From Lentzea sp. NBRC 105346 (lineage in GTDB: Bacteria > Actinomycetota > Actinomycetes > Mycobacteriales > Pseudonocardiaceae), in assembly GCF_030269605.1 (NCBI RefSeq), contig NZ_BSTQ01000011.1, positions 124,001 to 188,000 on the forward strand: DNA of 64,000 nt. Reading direction: 5' to 3'. Made by a program: the position numbers and the translations under genes. Shown here piece after piece: positions 15,218 to 23,479 of the stretch. Numbering within the stretch: the stretch's first letter is position 1; each line of letters opens with the position of its first letter. The notes beneath the pieces are model-generated. The model was given only the letters and a program-made list of their open reading frames with translations, did no database searches and was not told the DNA's origin.

Positions 15218-16390
15218 GTGAGAACACGTGCGGTCGCGGGGCGCTGGCAGGGCCTGGGCAAGGCCCTGCCGGTGCTCTGGGGCGTGTACTCGGGCAGCGG
15301 CAAGTCGCCGTACCTGGTCTGCGTCGACCTCGCCGCGGGCACGGCGAAGTGCACCTGCCCGTCCCGGCAGTTCCCGTGCAAGCACGCCCGCGGCCTGCAG
15401 GAGCTGGACCTGCCGGACGCGCTGCCGCCGCCCTGGGTCGAGGAATGGACCACGCGTCGACGCCGTGAGCCGCTGGACGAGTCGCCCGAGGCCGTCGAAC
15501 GCCGGGCAAAGGCTCGCGCGTCCCGGGCCGAGGCGCGCTCGGAGGCGATGGCGGGCGGTGTAGCCGGCCTGTCGGACTGGCTGGTGGACGTCGCGGCCGC
15601 GGGCACGGCGTCGCTGCCCGGCCACAGCGCGGCGTGGTGGCAGAACATCGCCGCACGCATGATCGACGCGCAGGTGCCGGGCCTGGCGTCCGCGGTGACG
15701 GCACTGCAGGAGACGGTCATGCGGGCCGAGCCGCACTGGACGGTCGAGGCCGCGGACCGGCTGGGCGCCCTGCACCTGATGACGCGCGTGCAGCCGCCGT
15801 GGCGGCTCGGGGTCACGGTCACCGAGGAGAGCGTGAAGTCCGGCGAGGGCTGGTCGGACCGCTGGATCCCGCTGATGCGCGCCGAGTCCGACGACGGACG
15901 GGTGCGCACGGTCCGGCAGTGGGCGTGGGGCAGACAGCGCCGCGAGTGGGTCGTCGGCGTGCGGCACTCGGCGGTGGGCGCGCCGGTGCCGCTGCTGCCG
16001 CACGGCCAGGAGAGCTCGGCGGAGCTGTTCCCGTATCCGGGCGCCGCCCCGTTCCGAGTGGCCTTGGGTGAGCTGGCCGGGAGCCGTGCGCCGGATCCGA
16101 TCCCGGTGGCGGAGTCGTGGCGGCTGGCGATCGCCGCGCTGGAGCCGTTGATCGCGGGCGACCCGTGGACCAGGCTGCTGCCGGTGTCGTGCGCGTCGGT
16201 CCGCTTCGCCGGCGGTCACCTGGTGGACGTCGACCAGCGCGGCGTACCCGTACGTGACGACAGCGCGCTGGACCTGGCGCTGGCGATCACCGGCGGTGCG
16301 GCATTCGACGCGTGGGGCCTGTGGGACGGCCGCACGTTCCGGCTGGGCGCCGTCGCGACGCCCGGTGGCCCGCCGGAGGTGGTCGGGTGA
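15218..16390 (+). CDS. SWIM zinc-finger protein
   Basis: A 390-residue protein with a SWIM zinc finger near the N terminus: C45-x-C47-x6-C54-x-H56 (CTCPSRQFPCKH). The preceding ALPVLWGVYSGSGKSPYLVCVDLA segment is typical of SWIM proteins found beside DUF5691 genes. The rest is mostly helical without a recognised enzyme motif. Relatives I recall have a longer leader before the finger; here an in-frame stop and the hmgA hairpin lie just upstream, so the N terminus is short. It heads the five-gene block and overlaps the next gene by four bases (GTGA). SWIM fingers bind DNA or proteins. Confidence 0.88.
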   Translation: MRTRAVAGRWQGLGKALPVLWGVYSGSGKSPYLVCVDLAAGTAKCTCPSRQFPCKHARGLQELDLPDALPPPWVEEWTTRRRREPLDESPEAVERRAKARASRAEARSEAMAGGVAGLSDWLVDVAAAGTASLPGHSAAWWQNIAARMIDAQVPGLASAVTALQETVMRAEPHWTVEAADRLGALHLMTRVQPPWRLGVTVTEESVKSGEGWSDRWIPLMRAESDDGRVRTVRQWAWGRQRREWVVGVRHSAVGAPVPLLPHGQESSAELFPYPGAAPFRVALGELAGSRAPDPIPVAESWRLAIAALEPLIAGDPWTRLLPVSCASVRFAGGHLVDVDQRGVPVRDDSALDLALAITGGAAFDAWGLWDGRTFRLGAVATPGGPPEVVG

Positions 16391-17802
16391 GGCAGCAGTG
16401 GCACGACACGGTCCAGGCACTCCTGGTCGGCACGAACCGCGGCGGTGGCGACCCTCGTCAGCTCCTGGACGACTGCGCAGCCTTCGGTGTGGCCGCCTAT
16501 GGCGCGACGGTGCCTCCCGTCGTGCGCGAGGCACCGATCCGCGAGGCCCCCGCGTCGGACGACCGGTTGCCCGGCGAGGCCGCCCGGCTCGTGCTGGAGG
16601 CGATCCTCGGCCTGGACGACGAGGTGCTGCTCACGGAGTGGTGCGCGCTGGCCAAGGCGCATGGCGTCGTCGCCGAACACCGGCGCCTGCCCGCGTTGCT
16701 CGCACTGGGCACCGCCCGGCCGGGCCTGCGCTCGGCGATCGTCGAGGTACTCGGCTCGCGCGGCCGGTGGCTGGCCGCGACGCGCCCAGGCTGGGCGTGG
16801 GCGCTAGGCGCTGCCCCGCAGATCACCGAGGTGGCGCTGGCGGACGTCCTGGACCTCCCGAGCGCGCAACGGGTCCGTGCCCTGCGGCGCAAGCGCTTGT
16901 CCTCCCCGGAGGAGACCACGGCCTTCATCGTCGAGCAGTTCGCGGTGCAGAAGCGGGCCACGGACCGGCAGGTGCTGATCAGCTCGTTGGAGACCGGCCT
17001 AGGCGCGGCGGACGAGCCCCTGCTGGAGTCCGCGCTGGACGACCGGTCGAGCGCGGTGCACGACGAGGCGTTGCGGCTGCTGCGGAAGCTGCCTGGCAGC
17101 GCGTTGTCGGCGCGCGCCGCCGAACGGCTCTTCGCGGGCCTGTGGCTGACGCAGGACGGGTTCGAGGTGCAGTCGGACGAGGTGTGGTCGCGCCGGGTTG
17201 ATCCGATCGAGGAGCGGGACCTGATGCGCGACGGCACGGAAGGCGGTGTCGCCGGTCGCATCCGTGGCGCGGCAGCCAGCGTGCCGCCGTCGTACTGGAC
17301 GTCCCGTCTGGACACCGATGATGCCGGCGCGGCCGCCTTCCTCCGCCGGGGCGCCTGGGCGGCGGCTTTGCTGCGGGGTGTCGCGGATCGGCTGTCGCAG
17401 GCGGTGGACGCGCGGCCATGGGCTGTGGCTGCGGCCGAGACGTTGACCGGCATGGAGCAGCTGGAGATGCTCGCCGGGCTGCCGGACGACATCGCCGAGC
17501 AGGCCGTGGTCGCGGTGTCGCTGAACTGGAACTACGACCTGCTGGATCACGCCTGCGCTCAGTTGCCCGCGCCGTGGTCCGCCGAGACCACCAGGGCACT
17601 GCTGAACCGCTACGCGGCCCTGCCCGATCCCCGTTGGCGTCGTGGGCGCCCGCCGTCCGTGGTGCTGGCACGCGGCGATGCGGACCTGTTGGGCGCGAAC
17701 TGGGACGCGCTGACCAAGCGGTGGCCGGAGAGCACGCTGGAACTGGAAGTGCTGCGCCTGCGAATCAAACTCCGCGAGTCGTTCAACCAGGAGGACTCGT
17801 GA
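16387..17802 (+). CDS. DUF5691 family protein
   Basis: A 471-residue largely helical protein opening VRQQWHDTVQALLVGTNR, which fits DUF5691. From about residue 200 it contains repeated helix pairs (LISSLETGLGAADEPLLESALDDRSSAVHDEALRLLRKLPG) resembling HEAT-type repeats, so it is probably a scaffold or adaptor. No catalytic motif is visible. The GTG start overlaps the SWIM stop. Its own 3' end, with an embedded AGGAGG at 17789-17794, is copied 335 bp downstream in front of the AAA+ gene, suggesting these two genes were once directly coupled. Confidence 0.85.
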   Translation: MRQQWHDTVQALLVGTNRGGGDPRQLLDDCAAFGVAAYGATVPPVVREAPIREAPASDDRLPGEAARLVLEAILGLDDEVLLTEWCALAKAHGVVAEHRRLPALLALGTARPGLRSAIVEVLGSRGRWLAATRPGWAWALGAAPQITEVALADVLDLPSAQRVRALRRKRLSSPEETTAFIVEQFAVQKRATDRQVLISSLETGLGAADEPLLESALDDRSSAVHDEALRLLRKLPGSALSARAAERLFAGLWLTQDGFEVQSDEVWSRRVDPIEERDLMRDGTEGGVAGRIRGAAASVPPSYWTSRLDTDDAGAAAFLRRGAWAAALLRGVADRLSQAVDARPWAVAAAETLTGMEQLEMLAGLPDDIAEQAVVAVSLNWNYDLLDHACAQLPAPWSAETTRALLNRYAALPDPRWRRGRPPSVVLARGDADLLGANWDALTKRWPESTLELEVLRLRIKLRESFNQEDS

Positions 17803-18138
17803 CGAGGGGCGACCAACGAACGCAACCACGCACCCAGAGTGGGGCGCGTCTGGTGACCACGTACGGAACGCGATTGGGGCTTGACTTGGGGTGCGGCGTG
17901 GTAGCCCTTGTTGGGCCGGCAGATCTTGAATCTGCCGGCGGAGCCGGCCCACCACGCCGCGAGGGGCCCCAAGTCAAGCCCCAATCGCACGCGCGAAGCG
18001 CGTCCCGGAAGACGCAGCGCCCCACGACACCGGCAGCCAACAAAAGGGCGACCACGCACACAACCGGCAGCCAAAGACCACGCACGAAACCGGCAGCCAC
18101 AACCACCAAGCTGTCGCTCAACCAGGAGGACATGTGAC
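17778..18138 (+). repeat. Direct repeat of an RBS/start region bracketing a non-coding insert
   Basis: A 26-bp sequence at 17778-17803, covering the end of the DUF5691 gene (TCAACCAGGAGGAC then GTGAC), recurs at 18113-18138 directly before the AAA+ gene with 23 of 26 bases identical, 335 bp apart. The right copy supplies the ribosome-binding site and GTG start of the AAA+ gene. The 331 bp between the genes hold no plausible ORF, but a large palindrome and, at 18029-18100, three copies of ACCGGCAGCCA with spaced ACCACGCAC motifs. Confidence 0.8.
17870..17988. repeat. 119-bp nested palindrome
   Basis: Perfect outer arms of 22 bp at 17870-17891 and 17967-17988 (sharing GGGGCTTGACTTGGGG and its complement), second arms GCGGCGTGGT (17893-17902) with ACCACGCCGC (17951-17960), and an inner perfect 10-bp hairpin GCCGGCAGAT/ATCTGCCGGC (17915-17924, 17930-17939). 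The transcript could fold into one long stem. It looks like a MITE- or REP-like element, or a structured RNA inside the operon. Confidence 0.8.
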
Positions 18139-19207
18139 TGCCGTACTCAGGCCGACGGCCGAACAGGAGTACGCCGTTGAGCTCGAGGCGCTTCGCGTCG
18201 CCGATGACCGGCAGCGGCCGCCGAACTGGCGGATGTCCCCGCAGGCCGTCGTGAAGTACGTGCTCGGCGGCACCCTGCCGGACGGAACCGTGATCACGCC
18301 CAAGTACGTGGGTGACCGGCGGCTCGTCGAGGTGGCCGTCGGCACGCTGGTGACGGACCGGGCTCTGCTGCTCGTGGGCGTGCCTGGCACAGCGAAGTCG
18401 TGGCTGTCCGAACACCTGGCGGCGGCGATCAGCGGCGACTCGACGCTCGTCGTGCAAGGCACGGCGGGCACGTCCGAGGACCAGGTCCGCTACGGCTGGA
18501 ACTACGCCCGCCTGATCGCCGAAGGTCCAAGCGACCAGGCACTTGTCCCGTCGCCCGTCCTAAGGGGCATGCGCACGGGAGCAGTCGTGCGCGTGGAGGA
18601 GCTCACGCGCATGCCGTCGGAGGTGCAGGACTCGTTCATCACGGTGCTGTCGGAAAAATCCCTGCCGGTCCCGGAACTGAACACGTCCGTCCAGGCCGTA
18701 CCGGGCTTCACGGTGATCGCCACGGCGAACGACCGCGACCGCGGCGTGAACCAGATGTCGTCGGCGCTCGCGCGACGGTTCAACACCGTGGTCCTGCCGC
18801 CGCCGGCCACGGAGGACGACGAGGTGCAGATCGTCGTGACCCGCGCCGCGCAGCTCGGCAAGGCGCTGGAGTTGCCCGCCGAGCCGCCCGCGCTGGACGA
18901 GGTGCGCCGCGTCGTGCGGATCTTCCGCGAGCTGCGCAACGGGTCCACTGTGGACGGGCGCACGCAGCTGAAGTCGCCCAGCGGCAGCCTGTCGACGGCC
19001 GAGGCGATCTCGGTGATCGCGTCCGGGATGGCTTTGGCCGGGCACTTCGGCGACGGGACGCTCGGCGCGGACGAGTTGGCGTCCGGGTTGCTCGGCGCGG
19101 TGGTGAAGGACCGGGTGTCGGACGCTGCGGTTTGGGAGGAGTACCTGGAGACCGTGGTGAAGGAGCGGGCCGAGTGGCGCGACCTGTACCGGGCGTGCCG
19201 TGACTGA
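18134..19207 (+). CDS. MoxR-type AAA+ ATPase
   Basis: A 357-residue AAA+ protein. Walker A is G82-VPGTAK-S89, Walker B is AVVRVEE (E155-E156), sensor 1 is TVIATAND and the arginine-finger region ALARRFNTVVLPPP; the order and spacing match MoxR/RavA ATPases. Such proteins act as ring ATPases remodelling a partner, usually together with a vWA protein as at 21323. The GTG at 18134 is fixed by AGGAGG at 18124-18129 in the duplicated leader. It overlaps the next gene by eight bases. Cytoplasmic. Confidence 0.92.
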   Translation: MTAVLRPTAEQEYAVELEALRVADDRQRPPNWRMSPQAVVKYVLGGTLPDGTVITPKYVGDRRLVEVAVGTLVTDRALLLVGVPGTAKSWLSEHLAAAISGDSTLVVQGTAGTSEDQVRYGWNYARLIAEGPSDQALVPSPVLRGMRTGAVVRVEELTRMPSEVQDSFITVLSEKSLPVPELNTSVQAVPGFTVIATANDRDRGVNQMSSALARRFNTVVLPPPATEDDEVQIVVTRAAQLGKALELPAEPPALDEVRRVVRIFRELRNGSTVDGRTQLKSPSGSLSTAEAISVIASGMALAGHFGDGTLGADELASGLLGAVVKDRVSDAAVWEEYLETVVKERAEWRDLYRACRD

Positions 19208-21326
19208 TCGCGTCACGCTGCTCGGGATCCGCCACCACGGGCCGGGCTCGTCGCGCATGGTCGCCGCGGCGCTGGAACGCGTGCGGCCCGAGGTGGTCCT
19301 GATCGAGGGACCGCCGGAGGCGGACGCACTGACAAGACACGTGCCGGACCTGACGCCGCCCGTGGCGTTGCTGCTGCACGACGAGTCGGATCCGTCGACG
19401 GCGGCGTTCTGGCCGTTCGCGTCGTTCTCGCCGGAGTGGCAGGCGATGACGTGGGCGGCGCGCAACGGCGTGCCGGTGCGGTTCTTCGATCTGCCGGCGG
19501 CGGCGTCACTCGACTCGGAAGGGCATGGCTCGGTCGACCCGATCGGGCTGCTCGCCGAGGCCGCCGGGTTCGACGATCCGGAACGCTGGTGGGAGGACGT
19601 GGTCGAGCACAGCGCCAGCGACCCGATCGACCTCGCGAAGGCCGTGGCGGAGGCGATGGCGTCGGTGCGGGCCGAGGTGTCCACGGATGTGCTCGGCGAG
19701 CACACGTTGTTGCGCGAGGCGTACATGCGCAGGTCGCTGCGCCAGTCGCTCAAGGACTTCGACGGTGAAGTCGCCGTGGTGTGCGGCGCGTGGCACGTGC
19801 CCGCGCTGATGCCGCCGCTGCCCACCGCGACGTCGGACAACGCGCTGCTGAAAGGCCTGCGGCGCCGGAAGATCTCCGGGACGTGGGTGCCGTGGAGTCA
19901 CGGCCAGCTGGCGGCTTCGTCCGGCTACGGCGCCGGCGTCGACTCGCCCGGCTGGTACGCGCACCTGTGGGAACACCACGACGACGTGGTGCCGCGCTGG
20001 TTCGCGAAGGCGTGCTCGGTGCTGCGGGCCGAGGATCTGCCGGCCTCGACCGCGTCGGCCGTCGAGGCGGTGCGGCTCGCCGACACGCTGGCGGCGTTGC
20101 GGGAACGGCCGTCGCCCGGCCTGTCCGAGGTGACCGAGGCGGCGCTCGCCGTGCTGTGCGGCGGAGACCGGGTTCCGTTGCAGCTGGTGCACCGCAAGCT
20201 CGTCGTCGGCGAGCGGCTCGGGTCGGTCGGCGCCGAGGTGCCGCGCTCGCCCCTGGCGGCGGACCTGGCGCGGTTGCGGAAACGGCTGCGGCTCCCCGCT
20301 TCGCTGGAACCGCGGCAGCTGCGGCTCGACCTGCGCAAGGACACCGACCGCGAGCGCTCGAAGCTGTTGCAACACCTGGAGGTTCTCGGCGTGCCTTGGG
20401 GCAAGCCCGATCGGACCAGCTCGCTCGGCACGTTCGCCGAGATGTGGCAGCTGGAGTGGAACCCGGCGTTCGAGGTGGCGGTGGCGGTCGCGGCACGCCA
20501 TGGCACGACCGTCGAACAAGCCGCGTCTACGGTCCTGTGCACGGACGCCGAGGAGGCCGACCGGGTCGCCGTCGCGTCCGGGATCCTCTCGCGGGCCGTC
20601 GGATGTGAGCTGCCCGCGGCGGTGGAGGCGGGCCGCAAGGCGCTCGACCGGTGCGCCGCCAAGGCGACCGACGCGTTGGAACTGCTCGGCGCGGTGCCGT
20701 CGCTGGCGCGCACGGTCCGCTACGGATCGGTGCGCGGAACGGATCCCGAACTGCTGCGGGTCGCGCTGCACGGCCTGTTGGCGCGCGGCGCGGTCGGCCT
20801 GCCGCTGGCGTGCCGCGGCGTGGACGACGAGACCGGCGAACAGGCACTGTCCGTTGTGGACGATGCACACGAGGCCGTTCGCCTGGCCGCCGACGAGCCG
20901 CATCAGCAGACGTGGTGGCGGGCGCTGACGAAGCTGGCGGCCGAGCCGGACGCGCACGGCCTGCCCGCGGGCCGGGCGACCCGCCTGCTGTGGGAGGCCG
21001 GATCGCTGGACACCGACGCGGTCGCCGTGCGGCTGCACCGGTCGGTCGCCTCGGCTTTCGTCGCGGGCTTCCTGCGCGGGTCGGCCACCCTGCTGGCCGC
21101 GGACCCGCGCCTGTTCGGCCTGATCGACGAGTGGCTGACCGCGTTGCACACGCCCGACTTCGACGACGCGCTGCCGTTGCTGCGCCGGGCGATCAGCGAG
21201 TTCAGCCCGGCAGAACGCCGGCTGCTCGGCGAGCGGGTGACGTCCGGCGCGGTCGAGCGGGTGGACGACGAGTGGGACGACGCCATCGCCGCACGGCTGG
21301 TGGCCCGGATTCGGGAGCTGCTGTGA
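19200..21326 (+). CDS. DUF5682 family protein
   Basis: A 708-residue protein, the largest of the block. The N terminus LLGIRHHGPGSS (R11, H12, H13), VVLIEGPPEAD (E36) and a later VVCGAWHVPAL (C195, H199) recall the His/Glu pattern of the TraB/ChaN/EreA superfamily, so a hydrolase or metal/haem-binding site is possible; that link is my inference. The remaining 500 residues are helical, rich in Leu/Arg/Glu and without clear motifs. Coupled on both sides: eight-base overlap with the AAA+ gene and GTGA overlap with the vWA gene. Confidence 0.85.
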   Translation: MTDRVTLLGIRHHGPGSSRMVAAALERVRPEVVLIEGPPEADALTRHVPDLTPPVALLLHDESDPSTAAFWPFASFSPEWQAMTWAARNGVPVRFFDLPAAASLDSEGHGSVDPIGLLAEAAGFDDPERWWEDVVEHSASDPIDLAKAVAEAMASVRAEVSTDVLGEHTLLREAYMRRSLRQSLKDFDGEVAVVCGAWHVPALMPPLPTATSDNALLKGLRRRKISGTWVPWSHGQLAASSGYGAGVDSPGWYAHLWEHHDDVVPRWFAKACSVLRAEDLPASTASAVEAVRLADTLAALRERPSPGLSEVTEAALAVLCGGDRVPLQLVHRKLVVGERLGSVGAEVPRSPLAADLARLRKRLRLPASLEPRQLRLDLRKDTDRERSKLLQHLEVLGVPWGKPDRTSSLGTFAEMWQLEWNPAFEVAVAVAARHGTTVEQAASTVLCTDAEEADRVAVASGILSRAVGCELPAAVEAGRKALDRCAAKATDALELLGAVPSLARTVRYGSVRGTDPELLRVALHGLLARGAVGLPLACRGVDDETGEQALSVVDDAHEAVRLAADEPHQQTWWRALTKLAAEPDAHGLPAGRATRLLWEAGSLDTDAVAVRLHRSVASAFVAGFLRGSATLLAADPRLFGLIDEWLTALHTPDFDDALPLLRRAISEFSPAERRLLGERVTSGAVERVDDEWDDAIAARLVARIRELL

Positions 21327-22465
21327 CCGAACGGTTGCGCCGATGGCGGTTGCTGCTGGGCCCGTCCGCCGAGGACGTGGCGGCCCTCAACGAGGACGAC
21401 CAGCACCGTGACGCGGCGCTGACCGGCCTGTATGGCGGCGGCGAACGCGGTGAACGCGGCGAGCGCGGGGCCGGTCTGGGCGGCAGCACGCCGCAGCTGC
21501 ACCGGTGGCTGGGCGACGTGCGCAAGTACTTCCCGACGAGCGTCGTGCAGGTGATGCAACGCGACGCCGTGGAACGCCTGGGCCTCAAGCAGCTGCTGCT
21601 GGAACCGGAGCTGCTCTCGACGATCGAGCCGGACGTGAACCTCGTCGGCACGCTGCTCTCGCTCTCCCAGGCGATCCCGGCGCGCACGCGCGAAACCGCG
21701 AAGGCCGTGGTGCGCCAGGTCGTCGAGGACATCGAACGCCGGATCGCGGACCGGCTGGTCGAGGCCGTGCGCGGCGCCGTCGACCGCTCGCAGCGGACCC
21801 ACCGGCCCCAGCTGCCCGACGTCGACTGGAACGCCACGATCCGGGCGAACCTCAAGCACTACCAGCCGGAACACGCCACGGTCGTCGTGCACGACCTGGT
21901 CGGCCACAAGCGCCGCAGCCGGCAGGCGTCACTGCGGGACGTGGTGCTGCTCGTCGACCAGTCGGGCTCGATGGCGGAGTCTGTGGTGCACGCCGCGGTG
22001 CTGGGTTCGGCGATGGCGTCGATCCGGAGCCTGAGCACGAAGCTCGTCGTGTTCGACACCGAGGTCGTCGACCTGACCGACCAGCTGACCGAGCCGGTCG
22101 ACCTGCTGTTCTCCACCCAGCTCGGCGGCGGCACGGACATCAACCGGGCCGTCGCGTACGGCCAGACCCTGGTCAGCCGGCCGACCGACACGACCGTCGT
22201 GTTGATCACGGACCTCTACGAGGGTGGCAACGAGCACGAGCTGCGCAGGCGCGTCCGGGAGCTGGTCGCGAGCGGCGTGACCGTCGTGGTGCTGCTGGCG
22301 CTGTCGGACAGCGGCACGCCGTCGTTCAACCACGAACTGGCCGCCCGCATCGAGGCGCCGGCGTTCGCGTGCACCCCGGATCGGTTCCCCGAGCTCATGG
22401 CGGCGGCCCTGCGGCGTGACGACCTCACGGCGTGGGCGGAGAGCGAGGGTATTGCCGCCCACTAG
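21323..22465 (+). CDS. vWA domain protein, partner of the MoxR-type ATPase
   Basis: A 380-residue protein. Residues 1-200 are helical, with a Gly/Glu/Arg-rich linker (GGGERGERGERGAGLGG); the C-terminal von Willebrand A domain has an intact MIDAS: D212-Q-S214-G-S216, T271 in GGGTDINRA and D297 in VLITDLYEGG. Metal-dependent binding is therefore expected. MoxR ATPases and vWA proteins form chaperone pairs in RavA-ViaA, NorQ-NorD and CbbQ-CbbO. The last gene of the block, it overlaps the convergent membrane gene by four bases. Start GTG overlaps the DUF5682 stop. Confidence 0.92.
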   Translation: MTERLRRWRLLLGPSAEDVAALNEDDQHRDAALTGLYGGGERGERGERGAGLGGSTPQLHRWLGDVRKYFPTSVVQVMQRDAVERLGLKQLLLEPELLSTIEPDVNLVGTLLSLSQAIPARTRETAKAVVRQVVEDIERRIADRLVEAVRGAVDRSQRTHRPQLPDVDWNATIRANLKHYQPEHATVVVHDLVGHKRRSRQASLRDVVLLVDQSGSMAESVVHAAVLGSAMASIRSLSTKLVVFDTEVVDLTDQLTEPVDLLFSTQLGGGTDINRAVAYGQTLVSRPTDTTVVLITDLYEGGNEHELRRRVRELVASGVTVVVLLALSDSGTPSFNHELAARIEAPAFACTPDRFPELMAAALRRDDLTAWAESEGIAAH

Positions 22466-22947
22466 CGGATGACCACGCGCCCGAGGGTCAGGAACGGCCG
22501 CCCCCTGGTGATCACGACGGACCGGCCGCGATCATCGGGTTCGGTGATCCACACGCGCCGCGAGTGCCGGACCAGCACCCGGACGCGCTCGGGCATGTCG
22601 GGCAGCCGCAGCAACGAGCGGTCGGATCCGGTCATCTCCAGATAGGCGGAGCGCCCGATCCGGCCGCGACCGGGCACGAACCGGACGGCGACGGGCCGCC
22701 AGCGGCCGTCCATCAGCCGGACGATCCGGCGCCGCGAGAACAGGTGCCGCAGACCGGGCGCGGCGAGCTCGATGACGAGCGGCACGGACAGGACCGCGAT
22801 CCACGGGATCCGGATGAACAGCACGACGAGCAGACACGCCGCGGCAAGCGCGAGGAACTTGGCCGCACGGACGTCCGCCTTCTCCAGACAGGTAACCGTC
22901 CATACCGACATGTCCACATTCTCTGAGGTATCCGTGGAGATGATCAA
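22462..22947 (-). CDS. Small membrane protein (paralogue of upstream gene)
   Basis: A 161-residue protein with two adjacent hydrophobic helices (AAKFLALAAACLLVVLFIRI and IAVLSVPLVIELA), then a basic cytoplasmic region ending RRVWITEPDDRGRSVVITRGRP. That C-terminal motif matches the neighbouring protein (RRVWLVPPDSRGHTFVTFRGVP), so the two arose by tandem duplication. Function unknown. The start overlaps the preceding stop by four bases; the 3' end overlaps the vWA gene. Confidence 0.75.
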   Translation of the reverse strand: MIISTDTSENVDMSVWTVTCLEKADVRAAKFLALAAACLLVVLFIRIPWIAVLSVPLVIELAAPGLRHLFSRRRIVRLMDGRWRPVAVRFVPGRGRIGRSAYLEMTGSDRSLLRLPDMPERVRVLVRHSRRVWITEPDDRGRSVVITRGRPFLTLGRVVIR

Positions 22948-23408
22948 CGAAACACCTTCGCCTCAAAAAGTCTTGGCACACCACGAAAAGTGACGAAGGT
23001 GTGGCCGCGGGAGTCCGGCGGGACGAGCCAGACGCGGCGGTGACGGGAAACACGACTACGGGTGAGCGGACCCAACCGCACGGTCAGCAGCAGTGGGGGC
23101 GAACCGAGGATCACCAGCCGGCCGCCCTCCCAGCGAGCCTCGGCGAAGTGCCACGGTTCACCCTCGGGTAAGCGCACCGGCTTGCGGCGCAGCAGGAGGT
23201 AGAGCACGACCGCGGCGAAGATCAACAGCACGAAAGCCAGCGCGGACGACCATTCCAGGACGAACACCAGGAAGAACTGCAGCACAAAGGCGCCGATCGC
23301 GGCGAGCGTCCACCACAGCGCGCGTCGACTTGCGCGGTCCAGACAATGCTGGGTCCACTGGTCACTCGCAGCCGCCCTGTCGGTGGACGGCTTGTTCGGC
23401 ACGACCAC
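22944..23408 (-). CDS. Small membrane protein (paralogue of downstream gene)
   Basis: A 154-residue protein with two hydrophobic helices (LWWTLAAIGAFVLQFFLVFVL, ALAFVLLIFAAVVLYLLL) and a basic C-terminal domain carrying R-V-W-L-x2-PD-x-RG-x-T-F-V-x2-RG-x-P. GTG at 23408 is chosen because GGAGG lies at 23414-23418, five bases upstream on this strand. Divergent from the DUF2470 gene; the shared gap contains an iron box, so this pair might also respond to iron. Function unknown. Confidence 0.75.
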   Translation of the reverse strand: MVVPNKPSTDRAAASDQWTQHCLDRASRRALWWTLAAIGAFVLQFFLVFVLEWSSALAFVLLIFAAVVLYLLLRRKPVRLPEGEPWHFAEARWEGGRLVILGSPPLLLTVRLGPLTRSRVSRHRRVWLVPPDSRGHTFVTFRGVPRLFEAKVFR

Positions 23409-23458
23409 GGCTACCTCCACCGACACGGTACAGCGGAGGCTTCCGTCGAGGAACGAAG

Positions 23459-23477
23459 CTAAGTTAGGCTTACCTAA
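23459..23477. promoter_or_regulatory. Iron box (IdeR/DtxR-type site)
   Basis: TTAGGCTTACCTAA at 23464-23477 matches all 14 right-hand positions of the 19-bp IdeR consensus TWAGGTWAGSCTWACCTWA; the left five positions are degenerate. It ends two bases before the DUF2470 ATG, so repressor binding would block transcription or initiation there. It is 51 bp upstream of the divergent membrane-protein gene. Confidence 0.7.
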
Positions 23478-23479
23478 CC

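Noticed and set aside
13021-15909. One giant minus-strand frame joining the homogentisate operon protein to sequence under hmgA and the SWIM gene
   Set aside because: Only the part below 13893 shows protein-like sequence; the upstream part is antisense to hmgA and the SWIM gene.
18005-18112. Short spaced repeats (ACCGGCAGCCA) as a CRISPR array
   Set aside because: Units are 11-12 bp with irregular spacing of 34 and 26 bp, and there are no cas genes; treated as part of the non-coding insert.
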